Positions 17,264 to 25,785 of a DNA stretch of 35,573 nucleotides are shown here, piece by piece. Source of the stretch: an uncultured Clostridia bacterium (GTDB lineage Bacteria > Bacillota > Clostridia > UBA1381); the NCBI GenBank assembly GCA_944392335.1, contig CALXWJ010000011.1, positions 1 through 35,573 of the forward strand, written 5' to 3'. Every line of letters begins with the position of its first letter. Within the stretch, counting starts at the first letter, position 1. The notes under the pieces were generated by a model. That model did not search any database. It was not told where the DNA came from and was given only the letters and a program-made list of their open reading frames with translations. The translations under genes were made by a program, and so were the position numbers.

Positions 17264-19834
17264 TTAATAAATATTATAAAGCATTGTAACAGCTTCCGCT
17301 CTTGTTACGTTATTTAACGGTCTTATTGTTTTATCATCATATCCGCTTAAAAGTCCCGCCGACGACAAGACCCTAAAGGCATGATACGACCATGACGGTA
17401 TATCCGCACTGTCGGTATATGATATATTCTTTGCTTCGATTTTTGCCGGAAGGATACGTGACAATATTGTGACCGCTTCCGCTCTTGTTATATATGCCGA
17501 CGGTTCAAAATACAGCAGATCCCCATCGCTTTTTCCGCTCATGATACTGTTGCTGTAAACCGCTTTTATATGGTTTTGCGCCCACTGTGGGATAGTGTAT
17601 GCATCTTCAAAGGCATCGAGGGAAGCACCGGCATAATCCTCGGCGTTAAGTCCCATGAAATTTGCCGCCATAACGGCAAATTCCGCGCGTGTTACATTAT
17701 TCTGGGGCTTATATACCAACCGATCCCCTTCATACATACCGTTAACGATCCCCGTTGAATTCATATATGATATTATATCCTTTGCCCAATGACCGTCGGT
17801 ATCGGCAAATACATTCTCGGGCGGCGTATTTTGTATACTGTAGGAATTGACCGAAGAATACCCGTTATTAAGCACCGTTTCAACATAAATTTTATGATAA
17901 CCGTTTACAAAATCATCGCTTAATCCATATTCCACCAATGTGTGCCTTGCATCGATTTCTGTCACCGTACAATCCGCAAAATCTATCTTCTCGCCGTCAA
18001 TACGGATATAAGAGCTGTCGGTGCTGATCCTGTCATTATAAGAATACATATCCACCGTTAATTTATTATTATTTATGTTTATTTCGCTGTACGGATAGGA
18101 TTCGGCGTCTGAATAGCTTGCGCCGAGTCTTATATTATAGCTGTTGGTAACATTTCCGGCCTTTACGGTGAGAACGGTATTTTTATCAAAGCTGCCTGAT
18201 ACCGTCATAACACCGTCGGCGCTTACCGTTATTCCGGAATTATCCGGGACGCTCCATCGGTACGCCTCATTTGAGACCAGCATCTCCGCTCCGGCATATT
18301 TTGCCTTGGTTGTAAGATAAACGACATCCCCCGGCAAAACGTCTATATCATTTAATTCAGCCATGTTTTGCGCGTTATAAAGTTTAAAGCTGTCGGGACT
18401 TATTATCGAATTATATGAAGCGACGGCCCTTAATCCCTCCGTCTCGGCCGTAACGGTCACAACTCCTTCTCCCAAAGCCTCCAAAATCCCGTTTTCTTCC
18501 ACCACACCGTATTCATTGCATGAATATGTCACGCTTCCCGTAGGCGTTGTATAATAATTTTCATCAACAGTTCTTACATTAAGCTGTATCCTGCTCCCCG
18601 ACAGGATTTTTCCCGCATACGGATAAATATATGCCATTTCGGGTTTTCCTACCGCTTTTGATACATTCTGAAGAAAAATAAAATTCGTTACCTTTCTTAA
18701 TGTGCCCTCCGACGGTGAATTCAGCAATACGGAAGTATCGCATCCCGGATAAACTCCCGCCATTGAAGTTGATCCGCCTCCGTCCAGATTAAGCGCGTCG
18801 ACACATCCCAATTCCTTTAACCTGTTTGCAACGGTAGTCTGCTGTGCTCCGTAGCTGTAGCCTGTCTGACGGCCGTCTATAACATAAAATATAATGCTCC
18901 CGTTTTGGGTTATTCCAACGGCGGTTCTCGGCGCCGCTCCCTTTTCAAGATTTGATGCCACCACCCCGTCAGTCAGCAATCTGCTGCCTTCGCTTGCAAG
19001 ACCGTTTTGGGCTTCATTCCATATTTCGTTTGACGCAGTTGTGGAAACGGTAATTTCTTCACCCTTTGTCATTGTGTTTATCAATGTGATCGCCCACTGG
19101 TTTCCGTTTGTATTTACCGATAATACAAATTGATTGGGATTGATCGTAACAGGCTCGCTGCTTTTGAATATATCCGCCACCGTACATGTGAAGGTCTTGC
19201 CTATTCTTACATTATCCGAAATATTTTCAAGCACAACATTAAGCGTTTCGGTTGTTGTTCCGGTGCTGTCTCCAAAATCAGGAGTAAACAAAGTCAGCAT
19301 TTGGGTTTCTTCCGATATGAATTTATTTATATGGGGTATCTGGAGCATATAATCCTCGCCGAAGCTTGCGGTGGATACAATGCACAGGTCTTCTATAAAT
19401 GCAGTTCCGTCCGCTCTGAATCCAACACCCGCCAGCGTTCTGTCATCCTTTGAGGTAACAACGCCGTCTGTTATAACATGTCCCATGGGTATACCCGTTT
19501 CAAAGGAGAAAAAGGATGCGTTTATACCCACCATGGGTACCATTTCATTTTCCCTCATATACTCCATTATCTGGTTTATATCCCTTTTTCCGTATATGTC
19601 ATTGCCTGTAAGGACTACCGGAACAACATCTTCATTCGGTGTATATTCCGTATAGTATTCAGTCTGATATCCGACGCCGTTTTGATCGGACAAAAACGTA
19701 TTTTTGTACAGCGTCAGCCCTTGTCCGATAGGCAGGCTCGATTGGTCTGTTACGACCGACCCCAATATGGAAGCGCCGGCCGATGTAACGGTAAATATCA
19801 TCGTCATTAAAATAAGTATAAATTTTCTTTTCAT
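17264..19834 (-). CDS. SLH-anchored phosphodiester glycosidase (NAGPA domain) protein
   Basis: An 856-residue exported protein. A signal peptide (about 1-22) is followed by a NAGPA-type phosphodiester glycosidase domain (about 70-392) with VGINASFFSF, GHVITDGVV, APRTAVGI (301-308) and NLDGGGSTSM (349-358). The middle (about 395-670) holds Ig-like or cadherin-like beta domains. Three S-layer homology repeats fill residues 675-856 (FADTDGHWAKD, then TRAEF and TRAEAVT signatures). The human relative removes GlcNAc from a phosphodiester on mannose 6-phosphate; bacterial members probably trim sugar-phosphate linkages in wall polymers. SLH repeats bind pyruvylated secondary wall polymer, so it should sit on the cell surface. 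GGAAGGGAAC precedes the ATG. It lies 61 nt after coaX and 16 nt before uvrB. The substrate is unknown. Confidence 0.92.
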   Translation of the reverse strand: MKRKFILILMTMIFTVTSAGASILGSVVTDQSSLPIGQGLTLYKNTFLSDQNGVGYQTEYYTEYTPNEDVVPVVLTGNDIYGKRDINQIMEYMRENEMVPMVGINASFFSFETGIPMGHVITDGVVTSKDDRTLAGVGFRADGTAFIEDLCIVSTASFGEDYMLQIPHINKFISEETQMLTLFTPDFGDSTGTTTETLNVVLENISDNVRIGKTFTCTVADIFKSSEPVTINPNQFVLSVNTNGNQWAITLINTMTKGEEITVSTTASNEIWNEAQNGLASEGSRLLTDGVVASNLEKGAAPRTAVGITQNGSIIFYVIDGRQTGYSYGAQQTTVANRLKELGCVDALNLDGGGSTSMAGVYPGCDTSVLLNSPSEGTLRKVTNFIFLQNVSKAVGKPEMAYIYPYAGKILSGSRIQLNVRTVDENYYTTPTGSVTYSCNEYGVVEENGILEALGEGVVTVTAETEGLRAVASYNSIISPDSFKLYNAQNMAELNDIDVLPGDVVYLTTKAKYAGAEMLVSNEAYRWSVPDNSGITVSADGVMTVSGSFDKNTVLTVKAGNVTNSYNIRLGASYSDAESYPYSEININNNKLTVDMYSYNDRISTDSSYIRIDGEKIDFADCTVTEIDARHTLVEYGLSDDFVNGYHKIYVETVLNNGYSSVNSYSIQNTPPENVFADTDGHWAKDIISYMNSTGIVNGMYEGDRLVYKPQNNVTRAEFAVMAANFMGLNAEDYAGASLDAFEDAYTIPQWAQNHIKAVYSNSIMSGKSDGDLLYFEPSAYITRAEAVTILSRILPAKIEAKNISYTDSADIPSWSYHAFRVLSSAGLLSGYDDKTIRPLNNVTRAEAVTMLYNIY

Positions 19835-19895
19835 TGTTATGTTCCCTTCCGTATATCTGAAATTGCACCCTTTTTGTATTAAAACAAAATATAAC

Positions 19896-20678
19896 TCAGC
19901 CGGCCGATTTTTTTTGGTTTTTATAGTATATTGATCTTAACCCTTCAAAAATCAGATGCTCCGATAAGATAATATTGCCCTCGGTACATGATGGAATGAT
20001 CTTGCCTGCATACTGCCCCGTGGCAATAACGGTGATTTTTTCGCCGTACTCTCCCTTTAATCTGTTTATTATACCGTCAACCATAGCAGCCGTTCCGTTA
20101 ATGAGTCCCGACTGTACCGAGGTAATGGTATTTGTTCCTACTGTCGTTTCGGGCTTTTGGATACTGACATGAGGAAGCAATGCCGTTTTTTTGGTCAATA
20201 CATCAAGAGTAGTCCCTACCCCTGCCGAAATAATCGCGCCGCAATACGACCTGTTTTCATCGATAACGCTGAAAACCGTAGCCGTCCCGAAATCACATAT
20301 GACACACGGCGTCGGGTATTTTTCCAAAACCGCAACGGCGTCCGCAACAATATCCGCGCCTAACTGCGCTGGATTATCTATGCTTATTTTTAACCCGGTT
20401 TTCACTCCCGGACCCACAATTAAAGCTTCAACATTAAATATCTTTAACAATGCTTCTTTAATTGTTTCCGACAGCTCCGGGACCACCGAACACATCGCGG
20501 CTCCTTCTACCCTTTCCCTATCCACGCCATACAGCTGCGCGATCTGTATCATTTCAATTGCATACTGATCCCGTGATTTGTTTATATCGGTTACAATGTT
20601 TGAAACAAATAATAATTCATTACCCCTAAATCCTCCTATGGATATATAAGTATTGCTGATATCAATTGTCAAAAGCAT
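19896..20678 (-). CDS. coaX: Type III pantothenate kinase
   Basis: A 260-residue CoaX, which phosphorylates pantothenate in the first step of coenzyme A synthesis. The ASKHA-fold motifs are present: LLTIDISNTYISIG (D6) at the phosphate loop, VVPE, GPGVKTGL (89-96), GAD (107-109) and CDFGTATVFSVID with D129. The length is typical. The phosphate motif is usually D-x-G-N-[ST]; here Ser replaces the Gly, a mild departure that I do not take as inactivation. GGAGGTTATCAT precedes the ATG. It is the first gene of a unit that continues into the SLH protein, uvrB, uvrA and the HAD gene. Its own sigma-A promoter lies about 50 nt upstream. Confidence 0.94.
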   Translation of the reverse strand: MLLTIDISNTYISIGGFRGNELLFVSNIVTDINKSRDQYAIEMIQIAQLYGVDRERVEGAAMCSVVPELSETIKEALLKIFNVEALIVGPGVKTGLKISIDNPAQLGADIVADAVAVLEKYPTPCVICDFGTATVFSVIDENRSYCGAIISAGVGTTLDVLTKKTALLPHVSIQKPETTVGTNTITSVQSGLINGTAAMVDGIINRLKGEYGEKITVIATGQYAGKIIPSCTEGNIILSEHLIFEGLRSIYYKNQKKSAG

Positions 20679-20720
20679 ATGATAACCTCCGCCATCTTAT
20701 TAATAACTGTTCTAACGATA

Positions 20721-20749
20721 ATTATACACCAACCGATACCTTTTGTAAA
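20721..20749 (-). promoter_or_regulatory. Sigma-A promoter of coaX
   Basis: On the minus strand TTTACA (20744-20749), a 17-nt spacer and TATAAT (20721-20726) preceded by TG (extended -10) form a strong promoter for the coaX-SLH-uvrB-uvrA-HAD unit. Confidence 0.8.
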
Positions 20750-20752
20750 TAG

Positions 20753-20774
20753 AAAAAGCGAACAAAAAGCGAAC
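20753..20774 (-). repeat. Tandem 11-bp repeat next to the coaX promoter
   Basis: Two exact copies of GTTCGCTTTTT (minus strand) lie end to end, 3 nt upstream of the -35 box. The spacing of 11 bp would put both copies on about the same DNA face. GTTCG is also a half-site of the Gram-positive LexA box, but the copies are direct, not palindromic. Confidence 0.6.
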
Positions 20775-20803
20775 AAAATTATTCCAGTAAATTTACTTTT
20801 TGG

Positions 20804-20915
20804 TTGAATAACGTCTTATCCCGTTATTCAACGTAGATAAGAGCGCGACATTGCCGCGCCGCAATCAGCGGGGAATTGTACTCTCACACCAAAACGCCGC
20901 GGAGCTGACGCTCCT
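20804..20915. repeat. Structured GC-rich intergenic element
   Basis: Three small hairpins occur in a row: TTGAATAAC/GTTATTCAA (20804-20812 and 20823-20831), GCGCG/CGCGC (20843-20847 and 20855-20859) and GGAGC/GCTCC (20901-20905 and 20910-20914). The G+C content of 20840-20915 is far above the flanks. It may be a dispersed palindromic repeat or a structured RNA. I know no family for it. Confidence 0.4.
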
Positions 20916-20991
20916 ATTTCCTGTTACAGTGTTTTCAAGCTGCATTTCAAACAACCTTGATGAAGCGTTGCTCCGATTTAAACAAAAACAA

Positions 20992-21023
20992 AACAGATTC
21001 ATTCTGTTATCAGTGAATCTGTT
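20992..21023 (-). terminator. Rho-independent terminator after the His-rich protein gene
   Basis: AACAGATTCA (20992-21001) and TGAATCTGTT (21014-21023) form a perfect 10-bp stem with a 12-nt loop. On the minus strand it is followed by TTGTTTTTGTTT. It ends the five-gene Gtr-addA-His-rich unit. Confidence 0.8.
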
Positions 21024-21030
21024 GTAAAAT

Positions 21031-21627
21031 TCAGAAGTTTTTATGTTCTATTTGCTCATACTGTGACAATCTTTGTTCAAGCTCGTAGATATAGTCCTCC
21101 ATATCGTAGATCTTTTCCTGCAATTCTTCAATGCTTTCCTGTTCTTCCTTGTTACGGTCAAATAAATTATTCATACCATCATTGGAATCTGTATTCATTA
21201 TGGAATAGATCAAGAAAAAGATCAACGCAAAAAAAACCAAGCTGAATATTGTCCTTCTTACCATATCCGAGATTTTCTTTTTGTGTACATATTTGTATAT
21301 TACATTTTCGCCTCTGCGTTCCATCGCAGCCGAACGGTCATATTTATCATCATCGAAATTTTCACCCATAAACAAATTATATCTTGATCTGTGTCTGTGT
21401 GAACCATGTTCTCCGGAGGAATGTCCTCCATGACTTGAGTGGTCACTATGTCCCGAATGTCCTTCATGGCTTGAGTGGCTTGCATGACTTTCATGGCTGC
21501 TCACGTCATGATGATATGTTGAATGGTCTGCGGATGTACTTTTTGACTCAGATCTATACTCAGATAAATTATCATTATCTGTTTCATTATTATTTTCATT
21601 GTCTCTTAAATTTTTTTCATCATTCAA
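21031..21627 (-). CDS. Membrane protein with His-x-x repeat and extracytoplasmic coiled coil (unknown)
   Basis: I do not recognise a family. The 198-residue protein has an acidic, Asn-rich start (1-30), a His/Ser/Gly-rich stretch (35-79, 15 histidines), a charged linker, one membrane segment (about 126-143) and a predicted coiled coil (about 160-192, EEQESIEELQEKIYDMEDY). Histidines 45, 48, 51, 54, 57, 60, 63, 66 and 69 are exactly three residues apart. HKKK and RR before the membrane segment predict the His region inside the cell and the coiled coil outside, the topology of FtsL/DivIC-type proteins, though I see no sequence kinship. Metal binding is an inference from the histidines. I start at TTG 21625-21627, 6 nt after AGGAGGTG. 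It follows addA by 43 nt. Confidence 0.75.
   Translation of the reverse strand: MNDEKNLRDNENNNETDNDNLSEYRSESKSTSADHSTYHHDVSSHESHASHSSHEGHSGHSDHSSHGGHSSGEHGSHRHRSRYNLFMGENFDDDKYDRSAAMERRGENVIYKYVHKKKISDMVRRTIFSLVFFALIFFLIYSIMNTDSNDGMNNLFDRNKEEQESIEELQEKIYDMEDYIYELEQRLSQYEQIEHKNF
21391..21525 (-). repeat. His/Ser-rich low-complexity coding repeat
   Basis: This stretch encodes residues 35-79 of the His-rich membrane protein. The strict H-x-x periodicity gives a 9-bp DNA periodicity in its central part (21421-21495), with mostly Ser and Gly codons between the histidine codons. Confidence 0.8.
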
Positions 21628-21633
21628 CTTTAA

Positions 21634-21641
21634 CACCTCCT
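21634..21641 (-). promoter_or_regulatory. Ribosome binding site fixing a TTG start for the His-rich protein
   Basis: AGGAGGTG lies 6 nt before TTG 21627 on the minus strand. The in-frame GTG at 21636 is the last part of the ribosome binding site itself and cannot be the start. Confidence 0.75.
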
Positions 21642-21670
21642 AAATCCTTTCTGCCTTCAATATAAAGCAT

Positions 21671-24600
21671 TTAACATTCTATCACATTTTTTGTTAAAAA
21701 AGAATATAAATATTTATTTTTAACTGTCTTATTACATATTTTTTCTACAGCTTTACCATAATATTCTATTTGCAAGGCATATTTTTGTGCAAACTCGACA
21801 ACATTTTTGTAGTAATCTGATTTGTAGTCAACGATCACCACTTCATCGCCTTCATAAAAATAACAGTCTATCACTCCCTGCAGCAATATTTTTTCTTTTG
21901 ATCCGGTGCCGGATATTTCATCTGCCGAAACTTCAATTTCAAAAGGAGCCTCACGAACGACCCTGTTGCTTTTTAGGATCCGCTGTCCGATATCCGTTCT
22001 GTAAAAATCCACGATCATGCGCGGATCTACCGCTTCTGCCTCTTCTTTTGTCAATTCCTGACGGTTTTCAAGCTCCGAAATGAAATTCTTGACATCCTCA
22101 ACGGAAAAGTTGTTATCCGGAATATACTTTTGCATAACATAATGTATCGCGGTTCCTCTCTCAGCACCCGTCAGGTTCTTGTTTTCCTGCATAAACTGCG
22201 GCAATTCACTGATTTCGCGATTTTGCTGCAGAGTATCTTTTTTCTTTATTTCGGAAACTGACATTTTTACCTTCATAGCTGTTTCCGGCATATAAGGATA
22301 TTTATAATCGGCTATAATTATTTTTTTATCATCATGTTTTGTACATTCTTGTGCTGTTATTACAGTCGGCGCAGCGGCGGCCGCCTCATTATAACGAATT
22401 TCCGTATAGCTCCAATTAGTGCTGTCTTTAATTGCGGCAGGTGCGATCCAGTCTATAAATTTAGTTACGCCCGAGGCATAATGCTGATCCATCACGCCCT
22501 TTTGCGAATAAGCCGACATCCATTTAGACTTGCTTTTCAATACATTGTTTTCCGCATTATATCCGCACACAGCTGTTATTATCAGTTTTTCCTTCGCACG
22601 CGTTAATGCCACGTACATTTTTCTTGCTTCTTCCGATATGCTTTCTTTTAAGACATTTATTTTCACGGCTGATTTTGAAACAGTATTGATATAACAGCTT
22701 TTTTCATAATCGATATGATCCATTCCAAAACCGGCTTTTTTATCAAGAATTACCCTGCCCTTTATATCTTCATCATTAAATTCCTTGTTTGTTCCGCACA
22801 GGAAAACAACGGGAAATTCCAGCCCTTTGCTTTTATGGATAGTCATGATCTTGACCGTGTCACCGTTTTCTCCGAACATTACCGCCTGTGACATATCCTC
22901 CTTACGGTTTTTGAGTTTTTTTATGTATCTGATAAAGTTAAATAATCCTTTATATCCCGATTCTTCAAATTTTTTCGCTCTTGAAAACAAAAGTATCATG
23001 TTTTCGGCAGCTTCTTCGCCGTACATGGAAACGCAGAAAGAAAATAGGTCGGTTTCTTCGTATAATGTCCAGATCAATCTGTCACTTGTCATAAAGACGG
23101 CATACCTTCGCCATTTATTTATATTCTCGGTCAATTTTAAGCATTTTTTGCCCAAATAATCTTCATTATTATCTGCGCATTGCTTAAGCGCGTCATAGAA
23201 CGAATCACTTGAATATTGTCTTATCACGCACAGCTCATTATCATCAAATCCGCCGATTATTGACCTCATGACCGAAATAAGCGCGATATCATTATACGGA
23301 TTGTCTATAACTTTCAGCAGCGCGGTTGCAAGACGTATCTCATTCCTGTCAAAATATCCTCCCGAATAAGCAAAACATTCTATCCCCAAATTTGTAAGTT
23401 CATTCTGAAAATGCTTCACATAATTTTTCGGCGAAGACATTAAGATAACAAAATCCCTGTTTTGTACGGGACGGTAAAAAAATTCTTCCTTTTCGCTGAT
23501 CTCATTTTTTTCATTGACGGTCTTGATTTTTCTTTTATCCCTGACTAAGAATTTATTATCCTTGAGCTCTTTTATTTTCTTTGCGACAAAACGCGCTTCA
23601 AGCGCCTCTTTGCTCAATTCTTCCGCCTTGACCTCATCCTCGGAAACATCGGAATGGATGACATAACATTCACTTTTATATCCGCCGCAGTTATCACCGT
23701 TTTTATCCTCATAAGTCATATCGCCGTGATATAGCTTTTGATCCTCGTCATAGGTCAAGCCTCCGACCTCTTCGCTCATCATCCCCTCAAAAACGGAATT
23801 TACGCTGTCCAAAACTTCCTTCCTGCTTCTGAAATTTTTTGACAAAACGATTTTCCTGTTAAGGGCAGTCTCGCTTTTTTCAAATGTATCGCACTTGGAC
23901 TTGAAAAGAGCGGGTTCGCTGCTTCTGAAACGGTATATGCTCTGTTTCATGTCTCCCACCATAAAAAAATTATCACCACGTGAAATACTTTTAAATATTT
24001 CCTCCTGCAGCTCATTGGAATCCTGATACTCGTCCATCAAAATTTCCTTGTATTTTTCTTTCATTTCTTCACAGACACCGGGATTATTTTTAAACAGCTT
24101 TAATGTTAAATGCTCTACATCACCGAATTCTTTAGCGTTTTTTTCATCCTTTTTCGTTTTATATTTTTCGCCGAACAGCTTTACAAATTTCACCAAAAGC
24201 TCAGCCTGAGGATATATATGATCTTTAAGCTCTTTAATGTTATCCTCCAGCGGCATATAAATATACTTGCCGGTCTCCGAAAAGCATTTTTTTGCAATTT
24301 CCCTTTTTTCTTTAAGCCTTTCAAGAAATTCGCTGTCTTTTATATACATATCATCATCTTTGTAAACAGGTTTTTTATTGATGCGCATATATGTATTTTC
24401 TTTCCGGCAGTTTAAAATTTCATCCCAGCCCATACTCTCAGCGGATTTATAGAGCTGATATTCCACGCAGAATATTTCATAATAAGTCCCGAATGTCAAG
24501 TATAGATCATTTTCGCACAAAGGCGGATTTTTATCAATCCACGATTCTATCTCCTCTGGGCTTAAACATTCCTCTCTTCCCGTGATATAACATATCATAT

Positions 24601-25342
24601 CGCAAAGCCCGTCCGCCATCATTTTTTTTGCATATATTATTTCCGACAAAGCCTTTTCTTTCACAATGCGTACAATATCTGTGTCCTGCGTACAATCAAG
24701 GAATTTATCCCTCTGCATATCAAGCCAGCCGTCAGGGTCCGGAAGCGAACGGGTAAAATCATAAATATCAAGAATTATGTCCGCCAATTTTGCATCGTCC
24801 CTGTTATCGGCATAAAGCGACAATAATCTTATAAATTCCTCATCGTCATAGTACTCCTCAAAAAGCTCCTCCATTGCTTCATCCTTCATCATTGCACATT
24901 CCGCGCTGTCAACGATGGAAAAATCCGGATCTATATCAAGCAAATGAAAATATGACCTTACCGTTTTTAAGCAAAAAGCGTCTATGGTCGTTATATCGGC
25001 GCCGTAAATAAGCGACATTTGCTTTTTTAAATGCGCCGCCGAAATCATATCATTTTCATTTAATACGCCGGCATATTTTTTTGCTAACGCATCGGATATC
25101 CTCTGCTGCATTTCTCTTGCCGCGGCATTTGTAAATGTCACCACAAGAAGCTCGTCCGCATTGCAATGATCGGGCGAGCCTTCGTCGCTGCACAATTTTT
25201 GTATTATCCGTTCAACCAAAACGGCGGTTTTTCCCGAACCGGCGGCAGCGTTAACCAATATATTTGAACTTTTTGTTTCTTCTTTATCACGCCATTTTGC
25301 ATAAATAGCACAAAGCTGGTCGTCCGTCCATCTATTAGCCAT
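21671..25342 (-). CDS. addA: AddAB helicase-nuclease subunit A
   Basis: A 1223-residue AddA, close to the usual length. It is a UvrD-type helicase fused to a RecB-type nuclease; with AddB it processes double-strand breaks and makes the 3' tail for RecA. Visible motifs are Walker A NAAAGSGKTA (31-40), Walker B MDEYQDSNELQ, motif V TIHKSKGLEFPVVFLCG, motif VI RKMYVALTRAKEKL, the nuclease entry GAERGTAIHYVMQKY and the catalytic GVIDCYFYEGDEVVIVDYKSDY region with its D-x-K. AGGAGGTTTCC precedes the ATG. addB normally sits directly upstream, but here a glycosylation cassette does, 18 nt away; no addB is in the window. A distant addB is the simplest explanation. Confidence 0.96.
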   Translation of the reverse strand: MANRWTDDQLCAIYAKWRDKEETKSSNILVNAAAGSGKTAVLVERIIQKLCSDEGSPDHCNADELLVVTFTNAAAREMQQRISDALAKKYAGVLNENDMISAAHLKKQMSLIYGADITTIDAFCLKTVRSYFHLLDIDPDFSIVDSAECAMMKDEAMEELFEEYYDDEEFIRLLSLYADNRDDAKLADIILDIYDFTRSLPDPDGWLDMQRDKFLDCTQDTDIVRIVKEKALSEIIYAKKMMADGLCDMICYITGREECLSPEEIESWIDKNPPLCENDLYLTFGTYYEIFCVEYQLYKSAESMGWDEILNCRKENTYMRINKKPVYKDDDMYIKDSEFLERLKEKREIAKKCFSETGKYIYMPLEDNIKELKDHIYPQAELLVKFVKLFGEKYKTKKDEKNAKEFGDVEHLTLKLFKNNPGVCEEMKEKYKEILMDEYQDSNELQEEIFKSISRGDNFFMVGDMKQSIYRFRSSEPALFKSKCDTFEKSETALNRKIVLSKNFRSRKEVLDSVNSVFEGMMSEEVGGLTYDEDQKLYHGDMTYEDKNGDNCGGYKSECYVIHSDVSEDEVKAEELSKEALEARFVAKKIKELKDNKFLVRDKRKIKTVNEKNEISEKEEFFYRPVQNRDFVILMSSPKNYVKHFQNELTNLGIECFAYSGGYFDRNEIRLATALLKVIDNPYNDIALISVMRSIIGGFDDNELCVIRQYSSDSFYDALKQCADNNEDYLGKKCLKLTENINKWRRYAVFMTSDRLIWTLYEETDLFSFCVSMYGEEAAENMILLFSRAKKFEESGYKGLFNFIRYIKKLKNRKEDMSQAVMFGENGDTVKIMTIHKSKGLEFPVVFLCGTNKEFNDEDIKGRVILDKKAGFGMDHIDYEKSCYINTVSKSAVKINVLKESISEEARKMYVALTRAKEKLIITAVCGYNAENNVLKSKSKWMSAYSQKGVMDQHYASGVTKFIDWIAPAAIKDSTNWSYTEIRYNEAAAAAPTVITAQECTKHDDKKIIIADYKYPYMPETAMKVKMSVSEIKKKDTLQQNREISELPQFMQENKNLTGAERGTAIHYVMQKYIPDNNFSVEDVKNFISELENRQELTKEEAEAVDPRMIVDFYRTDIGQRILKSNRVVREAPFEIEVSADEISGTGSKEKILLQGVIDCYFYEGDEVVIVDYKSDYYKNVVEFAQKYALQIEYYGKAVEKICNKTVKNKYLYSFLTKNVIEC

Positions 25343-25360
25343 GGAAACCTCCTTGTCTTT

Positions 25361-25771
25361 TTATTCCAATTTGTCGGCACTCTTTTTAAACAATATAAAC
25401 CTTTGAAAGATAAAATTCAGCACTGTAGTTATCGGTACGGTTATCAATTTTTTTATTATGTTGGTTTCGATCAATCCCGAAAGCGCGATAAGTGATAATG
25501 TAGATATCACCAAAACCGAGGTATTGCCAATCAAAAATTTTAAATATTTTGAAAAACTATATTTTTCTTCCTTATATACACCCTTTGAATTCATCAGATA
25601 ACTGTTTGTCGCGGCAATAAGATATGCAATGACATTCGATACAATCTCATTTATCTTTAATATTTCACAAAAAACAAAAAATACTCCTGCATCAATTACA
25701 GTATTTATTACACCGACGCAGCCAAATTTTATAAACATAATTGCATTTGCTTTGTTAAACAGTTTTTTCAT
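25361..25771 (-). CDS. GtrA family membrane protein (putative lipid-linked sugar flippase)
   Basis: A 136-residue protein with four hydrophobic helices and the GtrA pattern: MFIKFGCVGVINTVIDAGVF near the start, IAYLIAATNSYLMNSKGVYK in the second helix and loop, and VLNFIFQRFILFK at the end. GtrA proteins are thought to flip a sugar carried on undecaprenyl phosphate from the inner to the outer face of the membrane. The length is normal. AAAGGATCGGGAT precedes the ATG. It follows the GT2 gene by 14 nt and precedes addA by 18 nt. Its role is supported mainly by the two neighbours upstream. Confidence 0.9.
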   Translation of the reverse strand: MKKLFNKANAIMFIKFGCVGVINTVIDAGVFFVFCEILKINEIVSNVIAYLIAATNSYLMNSKGVYKEEKYSFSKYLKFLIGNTSVLVISTLSLIALSGLIETNIIKKLITVPITTVLNFIFQRFILFKKSADKLE

Positions 25772-25785
25772 ATCCCGATCCTTTT

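Larger units (their letters stand above)
20679..21030. other. Intergenic region with promoter, tandem repeat and structured GC-rich segment
   Basis: No gene is seen in these 352 bp. In order they hold the coaX promoter (20721-20749), a two-copy 11-bp tandem repeat (20753-20774), an inverted repeat TTGAATAAC/GTTATTCAA (20804-20831), a GC-rich segment with two further small hairpins (about 20840-20915), an unremarkable stretch, and the terminator of the His-rich protein gene (20992-21023). Confidence 0.7.

Noticed and set aside
19896..20678. Loss of function of CoaX because of Ser in place of Gly in its phosphate motif
   Set aside because: All other motifs are intact and Gly to Ser at that place is mild, so activity is still the better assumption.
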